NCBI GenBank assembly: GCA_026645575.1
Contig: JAPKMW010000187.1
Span: 1-8,551, forward strand
Origin: Caldilineaceae bacterium
GTDB taxonomy: Bacteria; Chloroflexota; Anaerolineae; Caldilineales; Caldilineaceae
DNA length: 8,551 nt
Direction of reading: 5' to 3'
In this document: in pieces, positions 1 through 7,265 of the stretch
Numbering within the stretch: position 1 is the stretch's first letter
How the letters are laid out: every line of letters starts with the position of its first letter
Notes under the pieces: model-generated
The model's database searches: none
What the model was told of the DNA's origin: nothing
What the model saw: only the letters and a program-made list of their open reading frames with translations
Position numbers and translations under genes: made by a program

Positions 1-43
1 ATACCCCTCCACATGATTGCTGCTTAGTATCTTAACATGTGGT

Positions 44-613
44 CTAGTTTCTGGGGTCAATTATAGTTGTTGAGAGATAAGTCTTGGCCACAGATGAATA
101 CGTACAAGGAACGTAGCCTAAATATGCTGGAAAAGTTTGAAGATTTTCGTGGATTCGTTCTAGCGATTTTTTAGACAGATTATTAAGGTATACGCAGAAC
201 AGCAAAGTGCTGTGTATGTATTCTAAAGGTCGATTTCCTACCAAGAATTGCTCAAGTATACTAAAGACGAACTCTTGGGCGCTGTCAGGAGCGATTAAAT
301 CGCCCACTAAACAGCTCTGCGTACTCCTTGGGTCAAGCAATGGAAGTACTCTAGACATCACTTCAGCACCATAGATGTTTGACTCAATAGCCGTCGAATC
401 GAAGATGAACCCCGCTTCATGATGGTCTAGGGAGGGAACAAGGGCTGTCTTCAAATCTGCATAACGAAGCCCGCTCTTATCCAAATCCTGCACCATGCTA
501 TGGAACATCGTCTGAATTTCAGTTCTCATTTTCGACTGAGATATATTAAGACGTTTACTGGCTACATCAAGAAAGACATTCCCTCTAGCATTGAGAGTGA
601 AGATTGTATCCAT
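44..613 (-). CDS. Hypothetical protein, 189 residues
   Basis: I do not recognise this protein. It opens with ATG at 613 and ends with TAG at 44-46. A weak AGAGG lies only a few bases upstream of the ATG, so ribosome binding is plausible but not strong. The sequence is soluble-looking, with no signal peptide and no long hydrophobic segment. The N-terminal half (roughly residues 10-60) is predominantly helical in character, with the pattern LDVASKRLNISQSKMRTEI. The middle is mixed and contains the short motif HHEAGFIFDSTAIESN near residues 64-79. Base composition is visibly more AT-rich than in the oxidoreductase and transporter genes to the right, which fits foreign origin or a poorly expressed accessory gene. 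It stands alone: the next feature upstream of its start is the 661-732 palindrome. The length of the open frame in AT-rich DNA supports a real gene; no function is proposed. Confidence 0.6.
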   Translation of the reverse strand: MDTIFTLNARGNVFLDVASKRLNISQSKMRTEIQTMFHSMVQDLDKSGLRYADLKTALVPSLDHHEAGFIFDSTAIESNIYGAEVMSRVLPLLDPRSTQSCLVGDLIAPDSAQEFVFSILEQFLVGNRPLEYIHSTLLFCVYLNNLSKKSLERIHENLQTFPAYLGYVPCTYSSVAKTYLSTTIIDPRN

Positions 614-660
614 AAGCCTCTATTCTTTGTAATACTGTCTACTGCACTCAGGTCAGAATG

Positions 661-732
661 AAAGTCGGATTTGTCTATTGGTGTACCCTTGTGGGTACCT
701 GCAAGGGTACACCAATAGACAAATCCGACTTT
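661..732. repeat. 72-base near-perfect palindrome
   Basis: The left arm 661-691 and right arm 702-732 are exact reverse complements over 31 bases (start AAAGTCGGATTTGTC, end GACAAATCCGACTTT). The remaining 10 central bases also pair apart from two G-T type mismatches, leaving GGTACC at the exact centre. The word GGGTAC or its complement occurs repeatedly near the centre. The element lies upstream of the 44-613 gene, between it and the short open frame ending at 763. It could be a terminator for leftward transcription entering from the 763-1100 side, a cruciform, or a miniature repeat element. No uridine tract follows on either side, which weakens a simple intrinsic terminator. Confidence 0.9.
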
Positions 733-762
733 TAGTATAAACAGGAGACGATCTTCTCTGTA

Positions 763-945
763 CTATCGAATACCAAAGTCCCTTATTTTGATACGGACAC
801 AATTCATAGAAGCAACTTCCTTACGCAGTTGCAATTCGACCAGTACCAGAAACCGCACATTCCGTCGATTGCGCACTCGTAATAGTACATTGGTTGTGAG
901 CATAATGATTTGAAACTCACCTGATAGCTCCGCTTCGATCGTCAA
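763..945 (-). other. Short open frame, possible gene remnant
   Basis: A minus-strand frame is open from 1047, just after an in-frame TAA at 1048-1050, down to TAG at 763-765. The only start codons near its front are TTG at 945 and later ATGs, and I see no clear ribosome-binding site. The conceptual translation has the pattern AQAWTEWITRQVRLTIEAEL followed by alternating hydrophobic strands such as VRFLVLVELQLRKEV, which looks more like real protein than a random frame. It may be the tail of a truncated gene whose front was lost next to the oxidoreductase gene. I do not recognise a family. It could equally be chance. Confidence 0.2.
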
Positions 946-1099
946 CCGTACCTGTCGGGTGATCCACTCAGTCCATGCCTGAGCATAAAGATGAGCTGTT
1001 CGTTTGCTGCCACTATCAGCCTTATGTGTGCATTTTGCCAGTGTAGTTTACCATAGGTGGTCCGTTGTGAAAATTTGCTGCGTGGTTGCTTTGGTACAA

Positions 1100-3505
1100 C
1101 TACTGGTTTACTTTCCGTACCTCGCACAACAATGCCTTGTAGACTGGAAAGCCGGAGATCGGATCACGGTTCTCAAAATCGGTGAGGGCGTTGGCATTCG
1201 CCCGTTGCCATTCGATGGAACCCAGCGGCCCGCCACCGCCCATGTTGACTTCGACGGCGCCGACAACAATATCCGGCGTGACCCGTGCGTAGAAGATTGC
1301 TTCGGCGCGGGGGGAAGCGACAATCACCTCGTCGCCATCCTGGATGCCACGGGCGGCGGCGTCTTGCGGGTGGAGATGCACCAGGGGGCGGGGCAGCTTG
1401 TTCAGCAGGCTGGGAATGTTGTGATGTTGGGAGCGAAAATCAAAGTTGGTGCGCGCCCCGGAGTTAAAGACCAGCGGATAGGTGGCCGCAACGTCCGGAC
1501 TGCCAAGCGGCCCTTCCACCGGCTCGGTGTAGACCGGCAGCGCGTCGTAGCCATAGCTGCGCAGCCATTCGGAAGTGAGTTCAAATTTGCCAGTTGGCGT
1601 GTTAAAACCGGGTTGCCCATCGGGGCGGAGAAGACCGGCGGCATATTTGCGATAGGCCATCGGCGGATCAGGATAGTGGACGCCTTCCGGGTGGGCCATC
1701 AACTCTTCAAGGCAGACGCCGGTATCCTTGAGGGCATATTCGACCATCGCCCGTTCGCTCTGCGGCCAGTGGTCGCCATAGCCCAAGTGTTTTGCCAACT
1801 CGGCAAAGATGAGATAGTCATTGCGCGCCTCGCCCAGCGGTTCGATCACCCGCTGTCGATGCTGGACGTAGTTGTCGGTAATGCCATAAGATTCAATCTC
1901 AAACTGGGTGGCTGCCGGTAATACCAGATCGGCATATTGGGAATCGACGGTCGGGAAGCGGTTGATGACCACCAGGAAATCCAGTGCCGCTAGCGCCCGT
2001 CGCCAGAGATCGGGGTTGGGCCACGAAGTGGTGAGCGACGTACCGCTGACGATCATCGCCCGGAGCGGGTAGGGTTTGCCTTCCAGAATTGCTTTGGGGT
2101 AGAGGGCGGCGTGACCTTCTTTGCGCACTTCGTAATAGATCGGGTACTCTGCGGCCCCAATCGGCGGGCGTACACCTGTGGGCGGCTCGGTCAACAGGCG
2201 GTTGAGCTTCAAGCGGTTGGGCATCTTGAACACCTTGCCCCCTGGCACGTCAAGATGTCCGGCCAGCGCTTGTAACGTGATCATGGCGCGGATGGCTTGC
2301 ACGCCGCTGTTGGAATATTCCAAGCCGGTGTAGCTGAGGATTGAACAACCCCGCGCCCGCGCCATCGCCCGCGCCAGTTCGCGCACCTGTTCCGCCGGCA
2401 CGCCGGTGATCACGGCTACGCGTTCCGGCGTAAATTGATGGACATATTCTTTCAATTCGGCAAAGCCATGCGTCCAGTTGTGGACAAAGTCGTGATCGTA
2501 TAGCTCCTCGGCGATCAAGACATGGATCGCACCTAAGGCCAGCGCGCCATCGGTGCCGGGGCGCACGCCGAACCATTCACAGCGCAGAGCTTGCGCCGTC
2601 TCGCTGCGCCGGTGATCGATGACGATGACGCGGGCGCCCCGTTGCTGGGCCTGGCGCAAACGGCCCAGGTTAAGCGGCGACGAATCGGTAGCCGGATTTT
2701 CGCCCCAGACGAGGATCAGGTCGGCGGCGTCCATCTCCTCGCTCATGTTCATCATGTAGTCACCGAAGCAGGCGCGGGGGGCAATCATGCCATAAGAAAC
2801 ATAACAGAGCGCGCCGACGCCGGTGGTGTTGGGCGAGCCAAAGGGAAAGAGGACGGCGTTGGCCGACGATTCGGCCGTGCCGGCGGGGGCGAACATCTCA
2901 TTCAAGCCATACTCAAAATTGCCGCGCCCGGTGTAAATGCCCACCGCTTCGGGGCCATAGTCCGCCGCCACCCGCCGCAAGTTCTCGACAATCATGGCGT
3001 AGGCTTCGTCCCAAGTGATGCGTTGGAAGCGCCCCTCGCCCCGTTCGCCCACCCGCCGCTGGGGATAGAGCAGCCGATCCGGCGAATAGACGATTTCGGC
3101 GGTCTTCATGCCGCGCGTACAAAGAACGCTGTGTGGGTGCCCTTTGATGGATGAGATGCGCTGAATCTGATCATCGACAAAGTGAATCTCCGCACCACAG
3201 CCTTCGGGACAGACGCCGCACATACTCAGCAGCGAGTGCTGTTGCGGTTTGGCTTTCTCGGCTAAGGGTAGATCCAGGCGTAGTGTCTGCCAGGCCACAT
3301 CCAGCGCACCGGACAGGTTGGCATTGGCGATAGGATCGGCGTTGATCAGTGCAGCAGGTTGATCGTTCTCAATCACTTTCGTCGTGGCGGTCATAAACTG
3401 TGCTACCTGTTTTTCGTTTATGGTTGTAACGCTTCCGGTTGGGCCGCCTTCATCTGAAAACAACTGCAAAGACATATCGGTACGCGTTCGCACCTGGAAG
3501 GCCAC
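1100..3505 (-). CDS. Molybdopterin [4Fe-4S] oxidoreductase, DMSO reductase superfamily
   Basis: This is a catalytic subunit of the molybdenum/tungsten bis-pterin family (formate dehydrogenase, nitrate, thiosulfate reductase, acetylene hydratase). Counting from the GTG at 3505, Cys96, Cys99, Cys103 and Cys129 form the N-terminal [4Fe-4S] motif (CGVCPEGC plus LCTRG). The typical RVGERGEGRFQRITWDEA stretch follows at 151-168. Cys234 in GALCYVSYG sits where NapA-type enzymes place the metal-ligand Cys and FdhF its selenocysteine, so a Cys ligand is inferred. The pterin-binding fold covers about 130-600, with LILVWGENPATDSSP at 263-277, and the C-terminal Molydop-binding domain covers about 676-795, ending DPISGFP. 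About 90 residues precede the cluster, with no Tat signal, so a cytoplasmic location is likely. The start is uncertain: GTG 3505, ATG 3475 and ATG 3394 are in frame. No partner ferredoxin or membrane subunit lies beside it. The substrate is not known. Confidence 0.92.
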   Translation of the reverse strand: MAFQVRTRTDMSLQLFSDEGGPTGSVTTINEKQVAQFMTATTKVIENDQPAALINADPIANANLSGALDVAWQTLRLDLPLAEKAKPQQHSLLSMCGVCPEGCGAEIHFVDDQIQRISSIKGHPHSVLCTRGMKTAEIVYSPDRLLYPQRRVGERGEGRFQRITWDEAYAMIVENLRRVAADYGPEAVGIYTGRGNFEYGLNEMFAPAGTAESSANAVLFPFGSPNTTGVGALCYVSYGMIAPRACFGDYMMNMSEEMDAADLILVWGENPATDSSPLNLGRLRQAQQRGARVIVIDHRRSETAQALRCEWFGVRPGTDGALALGAIHVLIAEELYDHDFVHNWTHGFAELKEYVHQFTPERVAVITGVPAEQVRELARAMARARGCSILSYTGLEYSNSGVQAIRAMITLQALAGHLDVPGGKVFKMPNRLKLNRLLTEPPTGVRPPIGAAEYPIYYEVRKEGHAALYPKAILEGKPYPLRAMIVSGTSLTTSWPNPDLWRRALAALDFLVVINRFPTVDSQYADLVLPAATQFEIESYGITDNYVQHRQRVIEPLGEARNDYLIFAELAKHLGYGDHWPQSERAMVEYALKDTGVCLEELMAHPEGVHYPDPPMAYRKYAAGLLRPDGQPGFNTPTGKFELTSEWLRSYGYDALPVYTEPVEGPLGSPDVAATYPLVFNSGARTNFDFRSQHHNIPSLLNKLPRPLVHLHPQDAAARGIQDGDEVIVASPRAEAIFYARVTPDIVVGAVEVNMGGGGPLGSIEWQRANANALTDFENRDPISGFPVYKALLCEVRKVNQ

Positions 3506-3511
3506 CGGCCC

Positions 3512-3547
3512 TCACGCCGAAGTCTCACGTCGGGCTACCAAGCGCAT
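3512..3547 (-). other. Short upstream ORF with strong RBS, in frame with the oxidoreductase
   Basis: Read on the minus strand, AAAGGAG at 3560-3554 lies 6 nt before an ATG at 3547. The frame reads MRLVARRETSA and then stops at TGA (3514-3512). This frame is the same as the downstream oxidoreductase frame, and its GTG start follows 6 nt after the TGA. The large gene's own candidate starts lack a comparable ribosome-binding site. Either this is a leader peptide that couples translation to the main gene, or the true start is this ATG and the TGA is a mutation or sequencing error. Nothing in the peptide suggests amino-acid attenuation. Confidence 0.5.
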
Positions 3548-3594
3548 CAAGAACTCCTTTGTGTACTTGGCGCCTTGCGATTGTTTTATTTGAA

Positions 3595-3669
3595 ATCAAC
3601 CACGAAGAGACCCAAGACACGAAGAGTTTCCTTGCGGTTTTTCGTGTTCTTTGCGCCTTCGTGGTTGAT
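3595..3669. repeat. Hairpin repeat built of CACGAAG-type words
   Basis: The outer arms ATCAACCACGAAG (3595-3607) and CTTCGTGGTTGAT (3657-3669) are exact reverse complements. Inside them, CAAGACACGAA (3613-3623) pairs imperfectly with TTCGTGTTCTTTG. The words CACGAAG and GACACGAAG recur, so the element looks like a degenerate short tandem repeat that folds back on itself. It lies in the divergent spacer, about 50 nt upstream of the RBS-ATG that precedes the oxidoreductase. It is not positioned as a terminator for either flanking gene. Confidence 0.8.
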
Positions 3670-3826
3670 CGCAGGGCAGAACGAATGGTCCCGTCTGGAC
3701 GATTACAATTGGTTGGGATATTTGGGATTTTGTACCAGTATAACCAATCCGAAAATCTTCCTCAAATTTGTGTACGGTCAATGGTCGAATGTTGCAAGAA
3801 TAGCAGCGATTTTGGTGCTACTCAGT

Positions 3827-3855
3827 TTGACAGAATGCCCTGTGTCGGGTAAATT
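3827..3855 (+). promoter_or_regulatory. Candidate sigma-70-type promoter for tctCBA
   Basis: A perfect -35 hexamer TTGACA (3827-3832) is followed after exactly 17 nt by TAAATT (3850-3855), which matches 4 of 6 consensus -10 bases. It faces tctC and would give a leader of roughly 85 nt before the ATG at 3948. The match is by eye only. Confidence 0.45.
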
Positions 3856-3947
3856 TAGCGCCTACCGTTCCTTAAACTAGCTGTATCCACAGCTTCCCAT
3901 TCTCAGATCATGAATTGAATACAAAATGAAGAGCAAAGGAGACCTTT

Positions 3948-4970
3948 ATGCGACCTACAATGGCAACCCGTCGCCGCACTATGCTGCTGACTGTGCTGCT
4001 GGTAACGTTACTGCTGGCTGCTTGTGTTGTGCAACCGGCTGGACAAGCGCCGGCGGCCAGTGATAGCGCCGCCGCAGCCTATCCTTCCACCACCATCAAT
4101 ATTATGGCGCCGGCAGCTCCGGGGGGCGGCTGGGATTCGACGGCCCGCGCCATGGCGACGGCGTTAACGGCCAGCAGCGGCCAAAACGTCCAGGTCTACA
4201 ATGTGCCTGGCGCCGGCGGTACGGTTGGCCTGGCCCAATTTGTCAACGATCATGCCGGTGACGCCCATCAGTTGATGGTCGGCGGCATGGTGATGGTCGG
4301 CGCGATCCAGACCAATGCTGCGCCGGTTGGCTTGGATCAGGTGACGCCGATTGCTTCGTTGACCACCGAATGGGAAGCGCTTGCCGTCGCCGCCGATTCG
4401 CCCTTTGCTACCTTTGACGACCTGGTTATGGCCTTCAAGGCCGATCCCAAGTCGATCTCCTGGGGTGGCGGCTCGGCAGGCGGCACGGATCACATGCTCG
4501 TCGGCTTGATCGCCAAAGCGGTCGAGGTGGCGCCGGGCGACATCAACTACATTGCCCATGCCGGCGGCGGGGAAGCGATTGCAGCCATTCTCTCCGGCGC
4601 CGTTTCCGTGGGCGTCTCCGGTGTCTCTGAGTTTAAAGATCAGGTCGCCTCCGGCGCCATGCGCTATTTGGCCGTTTCCAGTGATGCCGTCATTGAAGGG
4701 GTCGATGCGCCAACGATCAAGGATTCGGGCTTGGATGTGGTCTTTGCCAACTGGCGCGCCGTCTATGGCGCCAAGGATCTGGCGGACGCTGATCGCGCTG
4801 CCGTCGTGGCCGCCATCGAAGCCATGCACGGGACCAAAGAATGGCAAGATGCCCTCGCTGCCAACGGCTGGACCGACTTCTTCCAGACTGGCGACGACTT
4901 CGCCACCTTCCTGCAAGGGGAGAGTGAGCGGATCGAAGGGGTGTTGCGGGATATTGGACTAATTCAGTAA
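3948..4970 (+). CDS. tctC: Tripartite tricarboxylate transporter substrate-binding lipoprotein
   Basis: This is the extracytoplasmic solute receptor of a TTT system (TctC/Bug family), which captures a small carboxylate and delivers it to TctAB. The ATG at 3948 has a good ribosome-binding site (AAAGGAGA, 3935-3942). The N-terminus has a basic stretch (RRR, residues 8-10), a hydrophobic core and the lipobox LAAC with Cys26, so the mature protein should be lipid-anchored; a low-complexity Ala/Ser linker follows to about residue 45. Family hallmarks are PAAPGGGWDSTAR (55-67, with Asp63), YNVPGAGGTVG (84-94), WGGGSAGGTDH (172-182) and YIAHAGGGEA (201-210). Its 340 residues are normal for the family including the signal. 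It is first in an operon with tctB and tctA. The GGGWD form is common in the family and does not by itself fix the ligand. Confidence 0.95.
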   Translation: MRPTMATRRRTMLLTVLLVTLLLAACVVQPAGQAPAASDSAAAAYPSTTINIMAPAAPGGGWDSTARAMATALTASSGQNVQVYNVPGAGGTVGLAQFVNDHAGDAHQLMVGGMVMVGAIQTNAAPVGLDQVTPIASLTTEWEALAVAADSPFATFDDLVMAFKADPKSISWGGGSAGGTDHMLVGLIAKAVEVAPGDINYIAHAGGGEAIAAILSGAVSVGVSGVSEFKDQVASGAMRYLAVSSDAVIEGVDAPTIKDSGLDVVFANWRAVYGAKDLADADRAAVVAAIEAMHGTKEWQDALAANGWTDFFQTGDDFATFLQGESERIEGVLRDIGLIQ

Positions 4971-5023
4971 AGAGCTTGGAGAGAGTAAAGAGATTTTGCA
5001 TTACTCTCTCCAAGCTCTTTACT
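4966..5023. repeat. Inverted repeat in the tctC-tctB gap
   Basis: The arms 4966-4988 and 5001-5023 are exact reverse complements over 23 bases (AGTAAAGAGCTTGGAGAGAG and its mirror), with a 12-nt loop. The left arm includes the tctC stop codon TAA (4968-4970). No clean T-tract follows, and the element sits inside an operon. In mRNA it would form a very stable stem, able to protect the tctC message from 3' decay or to attenuate transcription into tctBA. Confidence 0.9.
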
Positions 5024-5055
5024 TTCTCAACCTCCTAAAAGTAGGGTAAAGAACC

Positions 5056-5565
5056 ATGACCACGAACCAAAACACCTCTCCCCGTCGCCACTGGCTGGGG
5101 CCACGCCTGGCCGCTCTTGTCATCCTGGGCATTGGTGTGGTGATGTTGACCCAAGCTGTTAGTATTCGCGAAGGCGCTGGGTATAGTGTCGTTGGGCCGC
5201 GGTTCTTTCCGCTGGTGGCGGCAACGAGCCTGCTGCTGTTGGGAATCGGTTTTCTCATCCGCACCACGCCTCTCTACCCGGATCACGAGTTGGCCGAACA
5301 GGCTGCCGCCGAAGAAGAGGCCACCCACTGGCCGACCATTCTGCTGATTGTGGCTGTATTGGTAATCTACGTCTTTGCCCTGGGGCCACTCGGCTATCCA
5401 CTGGCAACGGCGCTCTTTTTCCCTGTTGTCGCCCGTATCCTGGGCAGTCGCCACCTCTTGCGCGATCTGTTGACCGGCGTGCTACTCGGCTTTCTCATCT
5501 ACTTCACCTTCACCCGTTTTCTCGGCGTCCGTCTACCGGCGGGGGTGTTGGCGGGGATTTTGTGA
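5056..5565 (+). CDS. tctB: Tripartite tricarboxylate transporter small membrane subunit
   Basis: This 169-residue integral membrane protein is the small, poorly conserved subunit of the TTT carrier and partners TctA in the membrane. Four hydrophobic segments can be seen: about 18-35, 50-68, 93-127 (probably broken by GPLGYP at 110-115) and 138-154. The family signature GPRFFPLV lies at 47-54, at the start of the second segment. A charged loop rich in Glu and Ala (about 76-92) separates the two halves, as usual in TctB. The start is ATG 5056; the upstream AGTAGGGT is only a fair ribosome-binding site. It lies 85 nt after tctC, separated from it by the 4966-5023 stem, and 164 nt before tctA. 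The assignment rests on position, length, topology and the GPRFFP motif. Confidence 0.9.
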   Translation: MTTNQNTSPRRHWLGPRLAALVILGIGVVMLTQAVSIREGAGYSVVGPRFFPLVAATSLLLLGIGFLIRTTPLYPDHELAEQAAAEEEATHWPTILLIVAVLVIYVFALGPLGYPLATALFFPVVARILGSRHLLRDLLTGVLLGFLIYFTFTRFLGVRLPAGVLAGIL

Positions 5566-5573
5566 GACTATAG

Positions 5574-5706
5574 TGACAAGGTGACAGGATGAAGGGGTGA
5601 TAGGATCGTCCAGGTATTCTGGTATCGCTCTGCGGTATGAATCCTCTTCAGAGGTCTTTCCGTTGCCATCTTCACCTTGTCACCCCTTCACCCTGTCACC
5701 TTGTCA
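5574..5706. repeat. Long-range inverted repeat of GTGACAAG-type words in the tctB-tctA gap
   Basis: Left arm 5574-5600 (TGACAAGGTGACAGG...) and right arm 5680-5706 are reverse complements at 26 of 27 positions, around a 79-nt loop. The loop holds its own small stem, CCTCTTCAGAGG (5643-5654). Both arms are made of the repeated words GGTGACA and GGGGTGA, and the right arm continues the pattern leftward (CTTCACCTTG). Together they fill most of the 164-nt spacer between tctB and tctA. Confidence 0.85.
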
Positions 5707-5729
5707 TCAATTGAGGAACATACACCATC

Positions 5730-7265
5730 ATGGAAGTACTCGCCCACCTTTTACAAGGCTTTGCCACGGCGCTTTCACCCTATTATCTGCTGCTGGCCGC
5801 GATTGGGGTGACGCTGGGGACGGCGATTGGGGTTTTGCCGGGGATTGGGCCGGCGTTGACGGTGGCGCTGCTGCTGCCGATCACCTATAACTTTGACCCG
5901 ACGGGGGCGCTGATCATGTTTGCCGGCATCTATTATGGCGGCATGTATGGCGGCTCGACAACGTCGATCCTGCTCAACACACCCGGCGAATCGGCCTCGG
6001 TGGCGACGACGTTGGAGGGCTTCGCCATGGCCAAGGCCGGGCGCGGCGGTGCGGCGTTGGCGACGGCGGCGATTGGCTCCTTTGTCGCCGGCACGATTTC
6101 GACGTTGCTGCTCACCTTTGTCGCCCCGCCGATTGCGCGGTTGGCGATCCTCTTTCAACCGGCAGATTACTTTGCGTTGACGGTGCTGGCCTTTGTCAGC
6201 GTCACGGCATTGGTGGGGCGCTCGTTGCTACGGGGGATGATTAGCTTGTTCCTAGGGCTGCTTATCGGCTTGATGGGGATTGATGTGCTGACCGGGCAGA
6301 TGCGCTTTACCTTTGGCATCCCGGAATTGTTGGACGGTATCGATGTGGTGGTGGTGGCGGTGGGCATCTTTGCCGTGGGCGAGGCGCTCTTTGTGGCGTC
6401 GCGTCTGCGCCATGAGAAGGAAGAAATCATCCCCGTGCGCGGCAACATCGGCATGAACCGAGAAGAGTGGCGGCGTTCATGGCCGGCCTGGCTGCGTGGG
6501 ACGTTGATCGGCTTTCCCTTTGGCGCCCTCCCAGCCGGCGGCGCCGAGATTCCCACCTTTTTGAGCTACACAACCGAGAAGCGCCTTTCCAAACACAAAG
6601 CCGAATGGGGCAACGGCGCAATTGAAGGGGTTGCCGGCCCAGAAGCGGCCAACAATGCGGCCTTTTCCGGGGTACTCGTGCCGCTGCTTACCCTGGGCTT
6701 GCCAACTTCGGCGACAGCGGCGGTGTTGCTGGTGGCCTTTCAGATCTACAACTTGCAACCGGGACCGCTACTCTTCCAGAATGCGCCAGATCTGGTCTGG
6801 GCGCTCATTGCCAGCCTCTATATCGGCAATGTGATGTTGCTGCTCCTGAACCTGCCGCTGATCCGCATCTGGATCAAAATTTTGGCGATTCCGCGACCGG
6901 CGCTCTATGCCGGCATTCTGGTCTTTGGCACGCTGGGGGTCTATAGCCTGTCCAACAGCGTCGTTGATGTACTGGTGATGTACCTGATTGGCCTCTTCGG
7001 TTTCTTTATGCGGCGCTACGATTTTCCGATTGGGCCGACCGTATTAGGGGTAATCCTCATGCCCCTGGCGGAAGCGCAGTTCCGGCGGGCGTTGGCGATC
7101 AGCCAGGGCGATGCGTCGATCTTCTTTACGCGCCCGCTTTCTTTGGGCATTTTGACGCTGGCGCTCCTGGCCTTGATCCTGCCCTATCTGCCAGGGTGGA
7201 TTGCCCGGTTGCGCGGTCAACAACCAGCAGGGCGGTTGGTTTTTGGCGACGGGAATGAGGATTAG
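5730..7265 (+). CDS. tctA: Tripartite tricarboxylate transporter large membrane subunit
   Basis: This is the large membrane subunit of the TTT carrier, about 500 residues with many transmembrane helices; it forms the transport path for the substrate handed over by TctC and uses an ion gradient. Its 511 residues match the family length. Hallmark motifs are all present: [15 protein letters not shown] (28-42), [18 protein letters not shown] (70-87), [16 protein letters not shown] (265-280), [13 protein letters not shown] (299-311) and [15 protein letters not shown] (320-334). The two related halves, each with a Gly/Pro-rich motif followed by a conserved loop, are visible. The start ATG 5730 has GAGGA at 5713-5717, a rather long 12-nt spacing. 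It closes the tctCBA operon; its TAG stop (7263-7265) runs into a 60-base perfect palindrome. Sequence and reading frame look intact. Confidence 0.97.
   Translation: MEVLAHLLQGFATALSPYYLLLAAIGVTLGTAIGVLPGIGPALTVALLLPITYNFDPTGALIMFAGIYYGGMYGGSTTSILLNTPGESASVATTLEGFAMAKAGRGGAALATAAIGSFVAGTISTLLLTFVAPPIARLAILFQPADYFALTVLAFVSVTALVGRSLLRGMISLFLGLLIGLMGIDVLTGQMRFTFGIPELLDGIDVVVVAVGIFAVGEALFVASRLRHEKEEIIPVRGNIGMNREEWRRSWPAWLRGTLIGFPFGALPAGGAEIPTFLSYTTEKRLSKHKAEWGNGAIEGVAGPEAANNAAFSGVLVPLLTLGLPTSATAAVLLVAFQIYNLQPGPLLFQNAPDLVWALIASLYIGNVMLLLLNLPLIRIWIKILAIPRPALYAGILVFGTLGVYSLSNSVVDVLVMYLIGLFGFFMRRYDFPIGPTVLGVILMPLAEAQFRRALAISQGDASIFFTRPLSLGILTLALLALILPYLPGWIARLRGQQPAGRLVFGDGNED

Larger units (their letters stand above)
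3506..3947. other. Divergent intergenic region between oxidoreductase and tctC
   Basis: This 442-base spacer separates the leftward oxidoreductase from the rightward tctC. It contains the short upstream ORF, the 3595-3669 hairpin repeat and the promoter candidate at 3827-3855. The open frames on the plus strand across 3384-3880 have no ribosome-binding site, overlap the repeat, and do not look like protein. Between 3670 and 3826 I see only a weak 7-bp inverted pair (ATTGGTT at 3708-3714 and AACCAAT at 3742-3748). Confidence 0.6.

Noticed and set aside
9..42. Hairpin CCACATG / CATGTGG as a terminator of the 44-613 gene
   Set aside because: The arms are only 7 bp with a 20-nt loop and no T-tract follows in the direction of transcription.
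1004..1921. 305-codon plus-strand frame
   Set aside because: It lies antisense over the end of the oxidoreductase gene, whose minus-strand reading has clear conserved motifs; the plus-strand translation has none.
3439..3880. Overlapping plus-strand frames of 101-137 codons before tctC
   Set aside because: They run through the oxidoreductase 5' end and the 3595-3669 hairpin, lack ribosome-binding sites and read like non-coding sequence.
4164..4916. 250-codon minus-strand frame
   Set aside because: It is antisense to tctC and is a by-product of GC-rich codon usage; tctC has a lipobox, ribosome-binding site and family motifs.
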